DNA of 19,331 nucleotides from Candidatus Nitrosopumilus sp. (GTDB taxonomy: Archaea; Thermoproteota; Nitrososphaeria; Nitrososphaerales; Nitrosopumilaceae). The stretch is from positions 1 to 19,331 of the forward strand of contig JABMOR010000056.1 of the NCBI GenBank assembly GCA_013203245.1, written 5' to 3'. Positions 1 to 6,168 of the stretch are shown here, in pieces. The notes under the pieces were generated by a model. It was not told the DNA's origin. It saw only the letters and a program-made list of their open reading frames with translations, and made no database searches. The translations under genes were made by a program, and so were the position numbers. Every line of letters starts with the position of its first letter. Within the stretch, counting starts at the first letter, position 1.

Positions 1-1
1 G

Positions 2-1411
2 CTAAATTACATTGATGATTCTGGACTTCAAGTTGCTGATATTATAGTTGGATTCAAACTCCTTGGGTATGCTCAAGAACCTCCAAACGGAAAGAAGTTT
101 GATCATTATTGTGGTGATGATGTTTATGTTAAAACAACTGAGAAATACGAGGCTGATCCTAGTCTCGAGGCAGTTAGAAAAAACATTCTCAAAGAACTTG
201 AAGATGGTAATTCTGAAATTGCACAGTTTGCAGATAAAATTACTAGGCGCGTCTTAGCAGGACAACTTGAAACTTGCTGGAATCTTGGTGTCACTTATGA
301 TTGTCTGAATTTTGAATCACAGATTATTCGTTCAGGTCTTTGGAGTGAAATCTTTGAAAAACTCAAAGAGATGAAACTCGTTGAATTTGAAAATGAAGGT
401 AAGAATGGTGGTTGCTGGGTAATTCGTGGTGAAGATAAAGAAGAGGATAAGGTAATTGTTCGCAGTAATGGAACTGCAACGTATATTGCTAAAGATATTC
501 CATACGCTGCTTGGAAATTGGGCTTGCTTGAGGATCCATTCAACTATGAAAAATATGAAAAAGAGCAACCTACCTCTAGAGTCCTATGGCAAACTACTTT
601 GAAAGAATCTGATAAAATATCTAAAAATTTTACAGGCGAAAAAGTTGTCACTGTAATTGATTCAAGGCAAGCAAGATTGCAAAAAATTATCACTTCATTG
701 ATGGGCAAATTCAAATCTATTCCTGATGCATATAATCACCTTGGATACGAGTCTGTTACTTTGAGTTCAGAAACTGCAAAAACACTTGGATTGGACACTG
801 ATGGTAAACAAGCTCAAATGTCTGGCAGAAAAGGTCTGTACGTTTCTGCTGATTCTGTATATGAAATTTTAAAAGAAAAAACTAGAGATGAAACCAAGAA
901 AAGACATCCTGAAATGGATGATTCTGAAATTGAAGCAATTGCACATTCAGTTTCAGTTGGTACTTTGCGATATGAAATGATAAAACAAGATTTGGATAAA
1001 ATCATTACTTTTGATTTAACAAAATCCCTTAGTTTAGAGGGTGACACTTCACCATATATTCAATATACTCATGCAAGAGCTTCAAGAATATTGGAAAAAT
1101 CTGGTCGCACTCCTACAATAGATGTTGATTTCTCTTTGTTAAAAGAAAAATCAGAATTGGATTTGATTAAAAATATCGGTCTCTTTAATTTACAAGTTCT
1201 AGATGCTGCAAATAATTTATCTCCTAAAGTAATTGCAAGATATTGCTATAATCTGGCAGTAGCATTCAATTCATTTTATGAAAAATCAAAGGTTTTGGAT
1301 TTGGGAGATCTTGAACTTGAAAATTCACGTCTTTGTTTAGTAAATTCTTTCAAAATTGTTTTGGAAAAATCACTAGATCTTCTGGGAATTAAAGCTCCTG
1401 ATAGAATGTAA
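2..1411 (+). CDS. argS: Arginyl-tRNA synthetase, C-terminal part (5' end outside window)
   Basis: Class I aminoacyl-tRNA synthetase that charges tRNA-Arg in the cytoplasm. The frame is open from base 2, so the HIGH-bearing N-terminus lies upstream of the window; about 469 residues are present. Near the left edge the protein reads NYIDDSGLQVADIIVGF, a typical ArgRS catalytic-domain stretch. The KMSK-loop equivalent is QMSGRKG, with its Met codon at 818-820. The C-terminus is a DALR anticodon-binding domain (ARYCYNLAVAFNSFYEKSKVL region) ending in the usual ArgRS Met (PDRM). The first in-frame ATG in the window, at 371, is internal and is not the start. The gene is followed directly by an inverted/tandem repeat that may end transcription. 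The family assignment is very secure. Confidence 0.96.
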   Translation, partial: LNYIDDSGLQVADIIVGFKLLGYAQEPPNGKKFDHYCGDDVYVKTTEKYEADPSLEAVRKNILKELEDGNSEIAQFADKITRRVLAGQLETCWNLGVTYDCLNFESQIIRSGLWSEIFEKLKEMKLVEFENEGKNGGCWVIRGEDKEEDKVIVRSNGTATYIAKDIPYAAWKLGLLEDPFNYEKYEKEQPTSRVLWQTTLKESDKISKNFTGEKVVTVIDSRQARLQKIITSLMGKFKSIPDAYNHLGYESVTLSSETAKTLGLDTDGKQAQMSGRKGLYVSADSVYEILKEKTRDETKKRHPEMDDSEIEAIAHSVSVGTLRYEMIKQDLDKIITFDLTKSLSLEGDTSPYIQYTHARASRILEKSGRTPTIDVDFSLLKEKSELDLIKNIGLFNLQVLDAANNLSPKVIARYCYNLAVAFNSFYEKSKVLDLGDLELENSRLCLVNSFKIVLEKSLDLLGIKAPDRM

Positions 1412-1414
1412 TGT

Positions 1415-1467
1415 CCTAGGGAGAAAACTAGTCTCTTCCTAGGGAGAAAACTAGTCTCTTCCTAGGG
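1415..1467. repeat. 23-bp tandem repeat with hairpin potential after argS
   Basis: Two identical 23-bp units (1415-1437, 1438-1460) are followed by a 7-bp partial unit (CCTAGGG). Each unit begins with the palindrome CCTAGG and contains GAGA, ACTAGT and TCTC in mirrored order, so it is also an imperfect inverted repeat. It starts three bases after the argS stop codon. It may fold at the 3' end of the argS mRNA, acting as a terminator or stabiliser, but it lacks a following T-run. Confidence 0.8.
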
Positions 1468-1581
1468 ATACTACTAAGCCGAAACTAAATTGAATCCCTT
1501 GTCCTGTGAACCCAGTTTCTTAATTTTTGATGGAGGGAATTGATCTAAAACATTAGGGTTCTTTGTATGCCTAAATATTCT

Positions 1582-1623
1582 CCAAAAATGGTTCAAGCCT
1601 CCGTGGAATTAAACCTAAACTAG
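1582..1623 (+). repeat. Dispersed intergenic repeat, copy 1
   Basis: This stretch begins CCAAAAATGGTTCAAG and resembles 11170-11211 at roughly 80% of positions by eye. Similarity fades on both sides. It lies in a non-coding gap. It could be a short mobile or RNA-derived repeat, or a conserved regulatory sequence. No terminal repeats or ORF mark it as an insertion sequence. Confidence 0.55.
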
Positions 1624-1695
1624 AATAAAAAAGAAGATTTGTAAATCCTCAGCCCTAAGATCTTGACTTGCGTCATCGATGAGGGGCTTTGAAGA

Positions 1696-1797
1696 TTAAC
1701 CATCTTCATAATTGAATTGGTCAGATTCTGAATCGTTTCCGAGATCGAAAGATTCGTAATCATCGTATTCTTCTTGAACTTTGGGTCTATAGCTCAT
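1696..1797 (-). CDS. Small acidic protein (33 aa)
   Basis: Short ORF starting MSYRPKVQEEYDDYESF and ending NYEDG, with a strongly acidic, Tyr/Asp/Glu-rich composition and no Cys or membrane segment. Function is not recognised. A TTTAAAT box lies about 29 nt before the ATG on the minus strand, the position expected for a leaderless archaeal mRNA. No operon partner follows; downstream the DNA has a weak inverted repeat (AGCCC...GGGGCT, around 1650-1690). The peptide composition and promoter support a real gene, but its size alone does not prove it. Confidence 0.6.
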   Translation of the reverse strand: MSYRPKVQEEYDDYESFDLGNDSESDQFNYEDG

Positions 1798-1882
1798 ATC
1801 AAACGTGGTATTACAATTCTTGGATTTAAACAATATGGATGATTTATTCTAAACTTCAATTTGTAACATTTCAAAATCACAG

Positions 1883-1894
1883 AAATATTTAAAT
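1883..1894 (+). promoter_or_regulatory. TATA box of the candidate ncRNA
   Basis: AAATATTTAAAT is centred near 1889, about 27 bp before 1916-1919. This is the normal archaeal TATA-to-start distance, and it places the start at the first base of a long closing stem. No start codon lies near that position. Confidence 0.6.
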
Positions 1895-1916
1895 TTCAAA
1901 ACGTCATATAATTCCC

Positions 1917-2005
1917 AAGAACAAAGTTCACCACAACCCCCCGAGCGAAATGCTCTAAAGGAAACTAAACGGGATTTTGTATGGACTTGTTCTTTTTTTA
2001 TTTTT
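1917..2005 (+). ncRNA. Candidate structured small RNA (about 87 nt)
   Basis: GAACAAAGTTCA (1919-1930) pairs with TGGACTTGTTC (1982-1992), giving an 11-bp closing stem with one bulged A. Inside, CCCG/CGGG encloses the hairpin GAGC-GAAAT-GCTC and an A-rich strand containing GGAAACTAAA. A T-tract with one interrupting A follows the stem (1993-2005), and a TATA box sits at the right distance upstream. The same DNA has one open frame on the plus strand but no start codon in it. I do not recognise the fold as a known riboswitch, RNase P, SRP or C/D-box RNA. The next plus-strand gene is far away, so a stand-alone RNA is likelier than a leader. This is inference from one sequence without covariation. 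Confidence 0.5.
1993..2005 (+). terminator. T-rich terminator of the ncRNA candidate
   Basis: Seven Ts, one A and five Ts directly follow the closing stem. Archaeal RNA polymerase stops at such T-runs. Confidence 0.5.
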
Positions 2006-2019
2006 ATAGATTAAATTAG

Positions 2020-2298
2020 TTATTTGAGACGTTTGTAAATCTCTTTAAATTCCATTGCAATATTGTATGATATGTTTAGCACATGTGTTAATTGATTCAT
2101 CGATGCCATGCCATTACCTGACTGTCTTAGAAGAGTTAGATCTTTTTGTGGGGAAGTTGTAGATGGTGGTTTTTGACCCGTCCATGTTTTGAATGAATCC
2201 CCTACATCCAAACAAAAATTCAAAATGAATTCCTTCCAGTTTGGCATTTCATGTATATTTTCTTCACCTAAACACGCTTGTGATAACTCTAAATTCAT
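2020..2298 (-). CDS. Hypothetical protein (92 aa)
   Basis: Not recognised. The protein starts MNLELSQACLGEENIHEM, has a central Pro/Ser/Thr/Gln-rich linker (QKPPSTTSPQKD) and a helical, Lys-rich C-terminus. There are two Cys and no obvious motif. Its ATG at 2298 lies inside the end of the upstream minus-strand ORF 2264-2392, overlapping by 35 nt in another frame, with an in-frame TAG just before the ATG. The two may be translationally coupled, or they may be halves of one gene broken by a frameshift. Transcription would come from the shared 36-bp promoter element at 2414-2449. Confidence 0.55.
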   Translation of the reverse strand: MNLELSQACLGEENIHEMPNWKEFILNFCLDVGDSFKTWTGQKPPSTTSPQKDLTLLRQSGNGMASMNQLTHVLNISYNIAMEFKEIYKRLK

Positions 2299-2392
2299 TC
2301 GCTCTATCTACGTATAGGATTTCTAGGGCTTTGCGGATATTTTCTTCCGTATATTCCGGAGTATTTAGCATGTACATTCCTTTCATACTCAT
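2264..2392 (-). CDS. Small hypothetical protein (42 aa), upstream partner of the 92-aa ORF
   Basis: The ORF reads MSMKGMYMLNTPEYTEENIR and continues with a helical stretch KALEILYVDR. No function is recognised. The ATG at 2392 lies 21 nt downstream of a 36-bp element that has a near-copy before the ORF at 3943, and a GTTTAACT TATA-like box is 30 nt upstream, consistent with leaderless transcription. The last 12 residues overlap the next gene. A frameshift joining the two frames near 2298 would yield a single protein of about 120 residues. Confidence 0.5.
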   Translation of the reverse strand: MSMKGMYMLNTPEYTEENIRKALEILYVDRANEFRVITSVFR

Positions 2393-2413
2393 GATCTGGT
2401 ATCGTCAAATTGA

Positions 2414-2449
2414 TAGTTAAACTAGTTTAAAGTTCTCATATGTGAAAAT
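2414..2449 (-). promoter_or_regulatory. Shared 36-bp promoter/operator element, copy 1
   Basis: Read on the minus strand, it contains ATTTTCACATATGAGAA, then a variable stretch, then AGTTTAACTA. It matches 3965-4000 at 32 of 36 positions, and both copies end exactly 21 nt before an ATG. GTTTAACT serves as the TATA-like box. The near-palindrome TCATATGTGA upstream of it looks like a regulator site. Confidence 0.65.
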
Positions 2450-2460
2450 ACAGTCTATGT

Positions 2461-2574
2461 TTATGTAAAATAATTAATTAAACACGGAAGCGCATAAACG
2501 GCAAACCATAGTCCATCGCCTGGGTCAATACCTACGTTTCCGTGAATTGCACTAAACTGAAATTTAATGCGCAT
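2461..2574 (-). CDS. Small conserved-looking protein (37 aa)
   Basis: The ORF begins MRIKFQFSAIHGNVGIDPGD and continues GLWFAVYALPCLINYFT. The Gly/Asp-rich centre (GNVGIDPGDG) followed by a hydrophobic tail looks like a genuine folded or membrane-associating peptide, but I do not recognise the family. A GTTTAATT box about 26 nt before the ATG fits leaderless expression. DNA inverted repeats inside it (CACGGAA/TTCCGTG) appear to be a by-product of the coding sequence. It lies divergent to the small plus-strand gene at 2682, leaving about 107 bp for both promoters. Confidence 0.6.
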   Translation of the reverse strand: MRIKFQFSAIHGNVGIDPGDGLWFAVYALPCLINYFT

Positions 2575-2651
2575 AATATAAGTAAAAATAATAATTAAAC
2601 ACATAGCATAGTTCTCAAATTTGAATTTCATATTATTGTCTAGAAGAAAAT

Positions 2652-2661
2652 GTTAAGTCTA
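2652..2661 (+). promoter_or_regulatory. TTAAGT-type promoter box
   Basis: GTTAAGTCTA lies 30 nt before the GTG at 2682. It is close to the CTTAAGTTCA box of other small genes here and supports GTG as the start codon. Confidence 0.45.
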
Positions 2662-2681
2662 AAGAAATTTCTAAAAATATT

Positions 2682-2831
2682 GTGGGTGAGTCAAACTATA
2701 TCACATCATTAAAAGACAAAGAATTTTTTATACTTCGTAAACTATGCTCTGATTCAATCACTCCAACTGAAAAAGGAGAATTGAAAAAAGAACTAGAGGA
2801 AATTCGCTTAGAAATTAAAAAATTGGGATAA
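2682..2831 (+). CDS. Small helical protein with GTG start (49 aa)
   Basis: The frame is open from 2625, but no ATG is available. GTG at 2682 gives a protein starting VGESNYITSLKDKEFFILRK and ending in a charged coiled-coil-like tail (GELKKELEEIRLEIKKLG). The TTAAGT box 30 nt upstream matches the spacing at neighbouring genes, so this start is preferred. Function is unknown. It is followed after 15 nt by the small zinc protein at 2847, so the two probably form an operon. The missing ATG could also mean a decayed gene, which is less likely given the intact helical C-terminus. Confidence 0.5.
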   Translation: MGESNYITSLKDKEFFILRKLCSDSITPTEKGELKKELEEIRLEIKKLG

Positions 2832-2846
2832 GATTTGGCAGATTGG

Positions 2847-2987
2847 ATGTGTCACATATGTCTGAAAACCGGAACAATGAAAAAATTGGAGGGATTACAT
2901 CTGTGTGCATCGTGTTTTGATAATGTCACAAAATTAATGAAAACAAAACCCAATCCTATTTCCAAGAGTTTGGATAAACAGATATGA
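2847..2987 (+). CDS. Small zinc-ribbon protein (46 aa)
   Basis: It starts MCHICLKTGTMKKLEGLHLC and has two CxxC pairs (C2/C5 and C20/C23) spaced as a small treble-clef or zinc-ribbon site, followed by a Lys/Pro-rich tail. It is likely a zinc-binding adaptor or nucleic-acid binder, but its partner is unknown. It lies 15 nt after the preceding small gene, probably in one transcript, and converges with the DUF151 gene, whose stop is 11 nt away. The paired Cys make a chance ORF unlikely. Confidence 0.7.
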   Translation: MCHICLKTGTMKKLEGLHLCASCFDNVTKLMKTKPNPISKSLDKQI

Positions 2988-2998
2988 TTCGTAAAATT

Positions 2999-3412
2999 TT
3001 ATTTTTTCTGAATATCTTTTAACATTGATTTTCTTACCAAAATTGGGATGCTGTAATATGTTGCTAATGCTATTGCATCTGACGCTCTGAAATTTCTAAA
3101 CACCATATCTTTTTTTCCAGTGAAATACAGATTTGCTCTGAAAATACCTCCACTTTCATAGATTTTGACTTTTACCAAAAGGATTCCGTTTTCCTCACAG
3201 ATTTGTTCAACTAGACGATATATTGTAGGTGGGTCATCACGTTTTTCCTCTAAAAAATCAGCAATACACCTAGCAACTTCAGATGAAAAACCAGACATTG
3301 CAAATTCAACTGTTTCATCTTTGAATACAACTGCACCCGTGAGAGGATCAATTATTCCAATCTGATCAATCTTTACTGTTTCATAATCTGGGTCTACCTC
3401 ATTAATTTTCAT
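2999..3412 (-). CDS. DUF151 / bifunctional nuclease (BFN) domain protein
   Basis: A 137-residue protein made almost entirely of a BFN/DUF151 domain. Typical features include an N-terminal beta strand region, DEPPTIYRL-like segment (here DDPPTIYRLVEQICEENG), the FTGKKDMVFRNFRASDAIALA region and a final IPILV strand. Members are thought to be small nucleases with acid residues at the active site, but the substrate in archaea is unknown. The ATG at 3412 overlaps the end of the upstream 72-aa ORF by 11 nt, so the two are probably co-transcribed and translationally coupled. The assignment rests on the DARASDAI-type signature and the length. Confidence 0.8.
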   Translation of the reverse strand: MKINEVDPDYETVKIDQIGIIDPLTGAVVFKDETVEFAMSGFSSEVARCIADFLEEKRDDPPTIYRLVEQICEENGILLVKVKIYESGGIFRANLYFTGKKDMVFRNFRASDAIALATYYSIPILVRKSMLKDIQKK

Positions 3413-3620
3413 TGGAATCCGTCATCACTTTCTCTATTTTTCTCTCCTCTTCAATCATAGTTTTTTTAAACTCTTCTCTTAATTTGTCACATTTTGTTTC
3501 TTTATCTTGTTCATTCATTTTGGAGAATCTGATATCTCTGATCTCATTTACAATTGCAGAAACTTTCTCGTTTGTTTCAATCATGATATCATCTATTTTT
3601 TTTTGACTTTCAGAATTCAT
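3402..3620 (-). CDS. Small coiled-coil protein (72 aa)
   Basis: The protein starts MNSESQKKIDDIMIETNEKV and is highly charged and helical throughout (KCDKLREEFKKTMIEEERKIEK), with no Cys hinge. It is likely an extended helix or coiled coil. It precedes and overlaps the DUF151 gene, suggesting a partner or regulatory subunit. Its first 13 residues match a 26-aa ORF at 8240 (MNSETQKKIDEIM) with two conservative changes, so the N-terminus is duplicated elsewhere in the window. No family name can be given. Confidence 0.75.
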   Translation of the reverse strand: MNSESQKKIDDIMIETNEKVSAIVNEIRDIRFSKMNEQDKETKCDKLREEFKKTMIEEERKIEKVMTDSNEN

Positions 3621-3826
3621 AACAATATTGCCTGAAATCCTTTACATTAGTATTATCTTGATTGTTATTTCTGACAATTAAGAATTTTCTTTTAATTATA
3701 ATCCTGATAAAAAGCAATGTTTGAAAATTATAAAATATGATGGTTAATGAGTGAAAAGGCTAGTAGTTGATTGATTACTCTATGTATTTCTAAAATGGGA
3801 GCCAATCATTAACAATTTATGATATG

Positions 3827-3943
3827 TTATCTATTTTTTGCAAATGCACCTTGATGATCAGTTAAACAACATCCACATTGTTTTGTGTAACATTCATCAA
3901 TTTTTTCATGGCCGCAAGAACCACAATTACAAGAATTACTCAT
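3827..3943 (-). CDS. Cys-rich metallothionein-like small protein (38 aa)
   Basis: The ORF begins MSNSCNCGSCGHEKIDECYT and contains seven Cys (C5, C7, C10, C18, C23, C25, C26) plus His12 and His30, a density typical of metal-binding peptides. It might store or chaperone zinc or copper; this is inference, because no characterised homologue is recalled. Its promoter is the second copy of the 36-bp element (3965-4000), with a TATA-like GTTTAACT 30 nt before the ATG and a perfect TCACATGTGA palindrome further up, so it is probably regulated together with the ORFs at 2264-2392. It is monocistronic. Confidence 0.7.
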   Translation of the reverse strand: MSNSCNCGSCGHEKIDECYTKQCGCCLTDHQGAFAKNR

Positions 3944-3964
3944 GATTTTAAGGAACGATTTGGG

Positions 3965-4000
3965 TAGTTAAACTCGTCTAAAATTCTCACATGTGAAAAT
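3965..4000 (-). promoter_or_regulatory. Shared 36-bp promoter/operator element, copy 2
   Basis: Near-copy of 2414-2449 (32 of 36 bases), again ending 21 nt before an ATG. It carries the palindrome TCACATGTGA upstream of the TATA-like GTTTAACT. This position suits an activator or a repressor dimer next to the TBP/TFB site. Confidence 0.65.
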
Positions 4001-4025
4001 TATATTTCACTAGTGCTCACTCTAT

Positions 4026-4169
4026 CTACAATGATTCTTCATTTACAGATATTGTATCAAAACTTGTACCGTCACACTGAGGGCAGCTAGTTATGATCAC
4101 CACCCCTGCTTTTTTGGCAAATACATTTCCGCAGGATTTGCATGCACGTAATTCACTTAATGTTGTCAT
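4026..4169 (-). CDS. Zinc-ribbon protein (47 aa)
   Basis: The protein starts MTTLSELRACKSCGNVFAKK and has C10/C13 and C29/C32 in the pattern CxxCG...CPxC, a classical zinc ribbon, with an acidic tail. The frame is open upstream to an ATG at 4376, but those 69 residues look non-coding and a TATA-like TTTATGTA lies about 30 nt before the ATG at 4169, so the short form is chosen. It probably binds nucleic acid or a protein partner; its exact role is unknown. Confidence 0.7.
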   Translation of the reverse strand: MTTLSELRACKSCGNVFAKKAGVVIITSCPQCDGTSFDTISVNEESL

Positions 4170-4426
4170 GGATTTACTATAATGGCATTTTACATAAAAT
4201 ACTCGGTTGCTCCCAACTCTGAAAATCAAAATTAGACGTTTTGTAGAATGGTTTTCATGCCTAGATGTATCCATTTTCATCCACAATTTAGAATCTAATT
4301 CTATAAAATTGAACCAACACTTCAAGTAGAACGTTTGGACACCTCTTTCTAGAGTTTTTCTATCTGCGATTTTCAAATGTGAATATTTGCGATATTAACT
4401 TAATACTATTTTTGTCTCTGATTCCT

Positions 4427-4888
4427 ATGGCAAAAAAATTAGCAAAACCAAGTTCTGCTGTAACTCCATCTAGAGGTTCAAATTGGTTTGATATTGATAG
4501 ATCCATTGAAAGTTTTAGAAAGGAAATGGAAAAAGCATTTTCATCTTTTCCATCAATATCTATGCCTCACACATCTTGTGACATTATAGATGAGGGAAAC
4601 CAATTCCGAATAAAGATGGATACTCCTGGAATCAAGAAGAATGAGCTAAAACTCAATGTGACTGATAATTCTATTGAAGTCACAGGAGAGCACAAAGAAG
4701 AGGAAAAGAAGAAAAATTATCTTAGAAAAGAAAGACATAGTGTATCGTACTATCAAACAATTCCTTTCTCTGAAAAAATCATCCCAGGACAAGTAAAGGC
4801 AAAACTAACCGATGGTGTATTGGATATTACATTACCAAAAACAAAACCTACACCTACTCAAAAGAAAAAATCTGTCAACGTACAGTAA
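4427..4888 (+). CDS. Small heat-shock protein Hsp20
   Basis: ATP-independent chaperone that holds unfolded proteins in the cytoplasm. The 153-residue protein has a variable N-terminal arm (WFDIDRSIESFRKEMEKAF) and an alpha-crystallin domain from about residue 43 (TSCDIIDEG, MDTPGIKKNELKLNV) to the hallmark GVLDITLPK near residue 135, then a Lys/Thr-rich tail. The ORF can be extended to 4379, but that N-terminus (hydrophobic MNICDINLILF) is unlike the family, whereas ATG at 4427 is preceded by a TATA-like CTTAATA about 28 nt upstream. There is no visible heat-shock operator, and it is monocistronic. Confidence 0.93.
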   Translation: MAKKLAKPSSAVTPSRGSNWFDIDRSIESFRKEMEKAFSSFPSISMPHTSCDIIDEGNQFRIKMDTPGIKKNELKLNVTDNSIEVTGEHKEEEKKKNYLRKERHSVSYYQTIPFSEKIIPGQVKAKLTDGVLDITLPKTKPTPTQKKKSVNVQ

Positions 4889-4901
4889 TTTTCTTTATTT
4901 T
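4888..4901 (+). terminator. T-rich terminator after hsp20
   Basis: A T-rich tract (TTTTCTTTATTTTT) begins at the stop codon, with no strong hairpin. It is consistent with archaeal T-tract termination. The rest of the gap to 5066 shows only further pyrimidine-rich stretches. Confidence 0.4.
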
Positions 4902-5066
4902 TAAAACAGTTCAAATTTCTTAGAAATTAAGCCTATCTTGATTCGACGAAAATCACATTGACAAGATCCTGATTACTTCGTTTGGTTATCGTGTCTCTAC
5001 TTGCATTATGAAAATTCTGAAGATGTGCTTTTCTTCTTTTATTTTTATACAATTAATCTAAAACAA

Positions 5067-6134
5067 TTAAGATACAAACTGAAAACGATCTTGTTTGTAT
5101 CCTTCTTGTAATTTACCTTCTATTGGAATACGATTTCCACAAAATTCACAACAATTGTTTTTATCAAGATGCCACTCTCGTATACTAAATCCATAACGAT
5201 TTACGACTATTTTGTTACATTCAGAACAGTAGGTGTGCTCCCATTTGTGGCCAGGAACATTTCCTAAATACACATACTTCAAACCTACATCTTTTGCAAC
5301 TTGATAGTGTTTTTCCAAAGTCTCAACTGGAGTGCTAGGATAGTCCATCATTTTGTAATCTGGATGAAATCTCAAAAAGTGGACTGGCATTTCAGGTCCA
5401 AACTCATCATAAACAAATTTTGAAAGTTTTTTTGCGTGTTCTAAATCATCGCCTACTTTGGGAACAATCAAATCAGTAATTTCAACATGAATTTTTGTCT
5501 TATCTCTAATTTCCAAGAGAGTATCAAAGATTGGTTGCGGATCAGGAACTCCGATAAATTTTCTAGTAAACTCTTTTTCTGCATTTCCTTTAAAGTCAAC
5601 AGTGATCCCATCAAGAAACTCATTCATCATTGAAACTGATTCAGGAGTATCATATCCGTTTGAGACAAAAACATTAAACAGTCCTTTTTTTCTTGCGGCA
5701 ATTCCACAATCACGTGCAAATTCAATGAAGATAGATGGTTCATTGTAAGTATATGCAATTCCGTGTGCTCCATATTTTACTGCAGTATTTGCAACATCAT
5801 CTGGAGTCATATCAATTCCTTCAACAGTTCTACGCTGACTGATATCTGAATTCTGACAATATCTGCAGAGCCAATTGCATCCTGTTGTTGCAATAGAGTA
5901 TACTTTGCTTCCTGGATTATAGTGAATCAGTGGTTTTTTCTCAATGGGGTCAACATGGCCTGAAATTACCTTGCCATATGCATATAGCTGCAGTTTGCCA
6001 TTTTCATTTCCTCTAATTCCACATAAACCAACTTGACCCTTGCCCATTTCACAGTAACGGGCACAAGCTGTACACTTTACCTTATCATCCGGTAGTGTTT
6101 CATACAGTTCTGCTTCTTTGCCAAGTATTGTCAA
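5067..6134 (-). CDS. amrS: AmmeMemoRadiSam system radical SAM enzyme
   Basis: Radical SAM enzyme related to pyruvate-formate-lyase activases; its natural substrate is unknown. The 355-residue protein has the 4Fe-4S motif CxxxCxxC (C86, C90, C93 in TGCNWLCRYCQN), an N-terminal Cys cluster (C21, C24, C28, C38) typical of this subgroup, and a C-terminal zinc-ribbon-like module (CSEC...CCEFC) near residues 305-340. The start is the TTG at 6134, because no in-frame ATG gives a full N-terminus and a GTTAAATATG box lies about 25 nt upstream. It is divergent from amrA and amrB, which encode the AMMECR1 and MEMO partners of the same conserved trio. Confidence 0.92.
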   Translation of the reverse strand: MTILGKEAELYETLPDDKVKCTACARYCEMGKGQVGLCGIRGNENGKLQLYAYGKVISGHVDPIEKKPLIHYNPGSKVYSIATTGCNWLCRYCQNSDISQRRTVEGIDMTPDDVANTAVKYGAHGIAYTYNEPSIFIEFARDCGIAARKKGLFNVFVSNGYDTPESVSMMNEFLDGITVDFKGNAEKEFTRKFIGVPDPQPIFDTLLEIRDKTKIHVEITDLIVPKVGDDLEHAKKLSKFVYDEFGPEMPVHFLRFHPDYKMMDYPSTPVETLEKHYQVAKDVGLKYVYLGNVPGHKWEHTYCSECNKIVVNRYGFSIREWHLDKNNCCEFCGNRIPIEGKLQEGYKQDRFQFVS

Positions 6135-6168
6135 TGTTTTTTATTGCGTTTTTACATATTTAACAAGT
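6135..6168. promoter_or_regulatory. Overlapping divergent promoters amrS/amrA
   Basis: Only 34 bp separate the amrS TTG from the amrA ATG. GTTAAATATG on the minus strand and TTTTTTATT on the plus strand are possible TATA boxes, each about 24-30 nt from its own gene, so the two preinitiation sites must overlap. Confidence 0.5.

Noticed and set aside
1640..1695. Possible C/D-box RNA or hairpin (AGCCC...GGGGCT, with GATGA and CTGA)
   Set aside because: The C box does not match RUGAUGA well and no second box pair is present.
2461..2574. Inverted repeat CACGGAA/TTCCGTG with inner stems, suggesting an RNA
   Set aside because: The minus strand encodes a clean 37-codon ORF (GNVGIDPGDG) with its own promoter, so the pairing is better explained as a by-product of coding.
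4170..4376. N-terminal extension of the zinc-ribbon ORF
   Set aside because: The extra 69 residues have no zinc-ribbon or other protein features, and a TATA-like box lies at the right distance before the internal ATG.
5027..5050. Pyrimidine-rich tract as a second terminator
   Set aside because: AT-rich DNA often has such tracts, and no transcript is known to end there.
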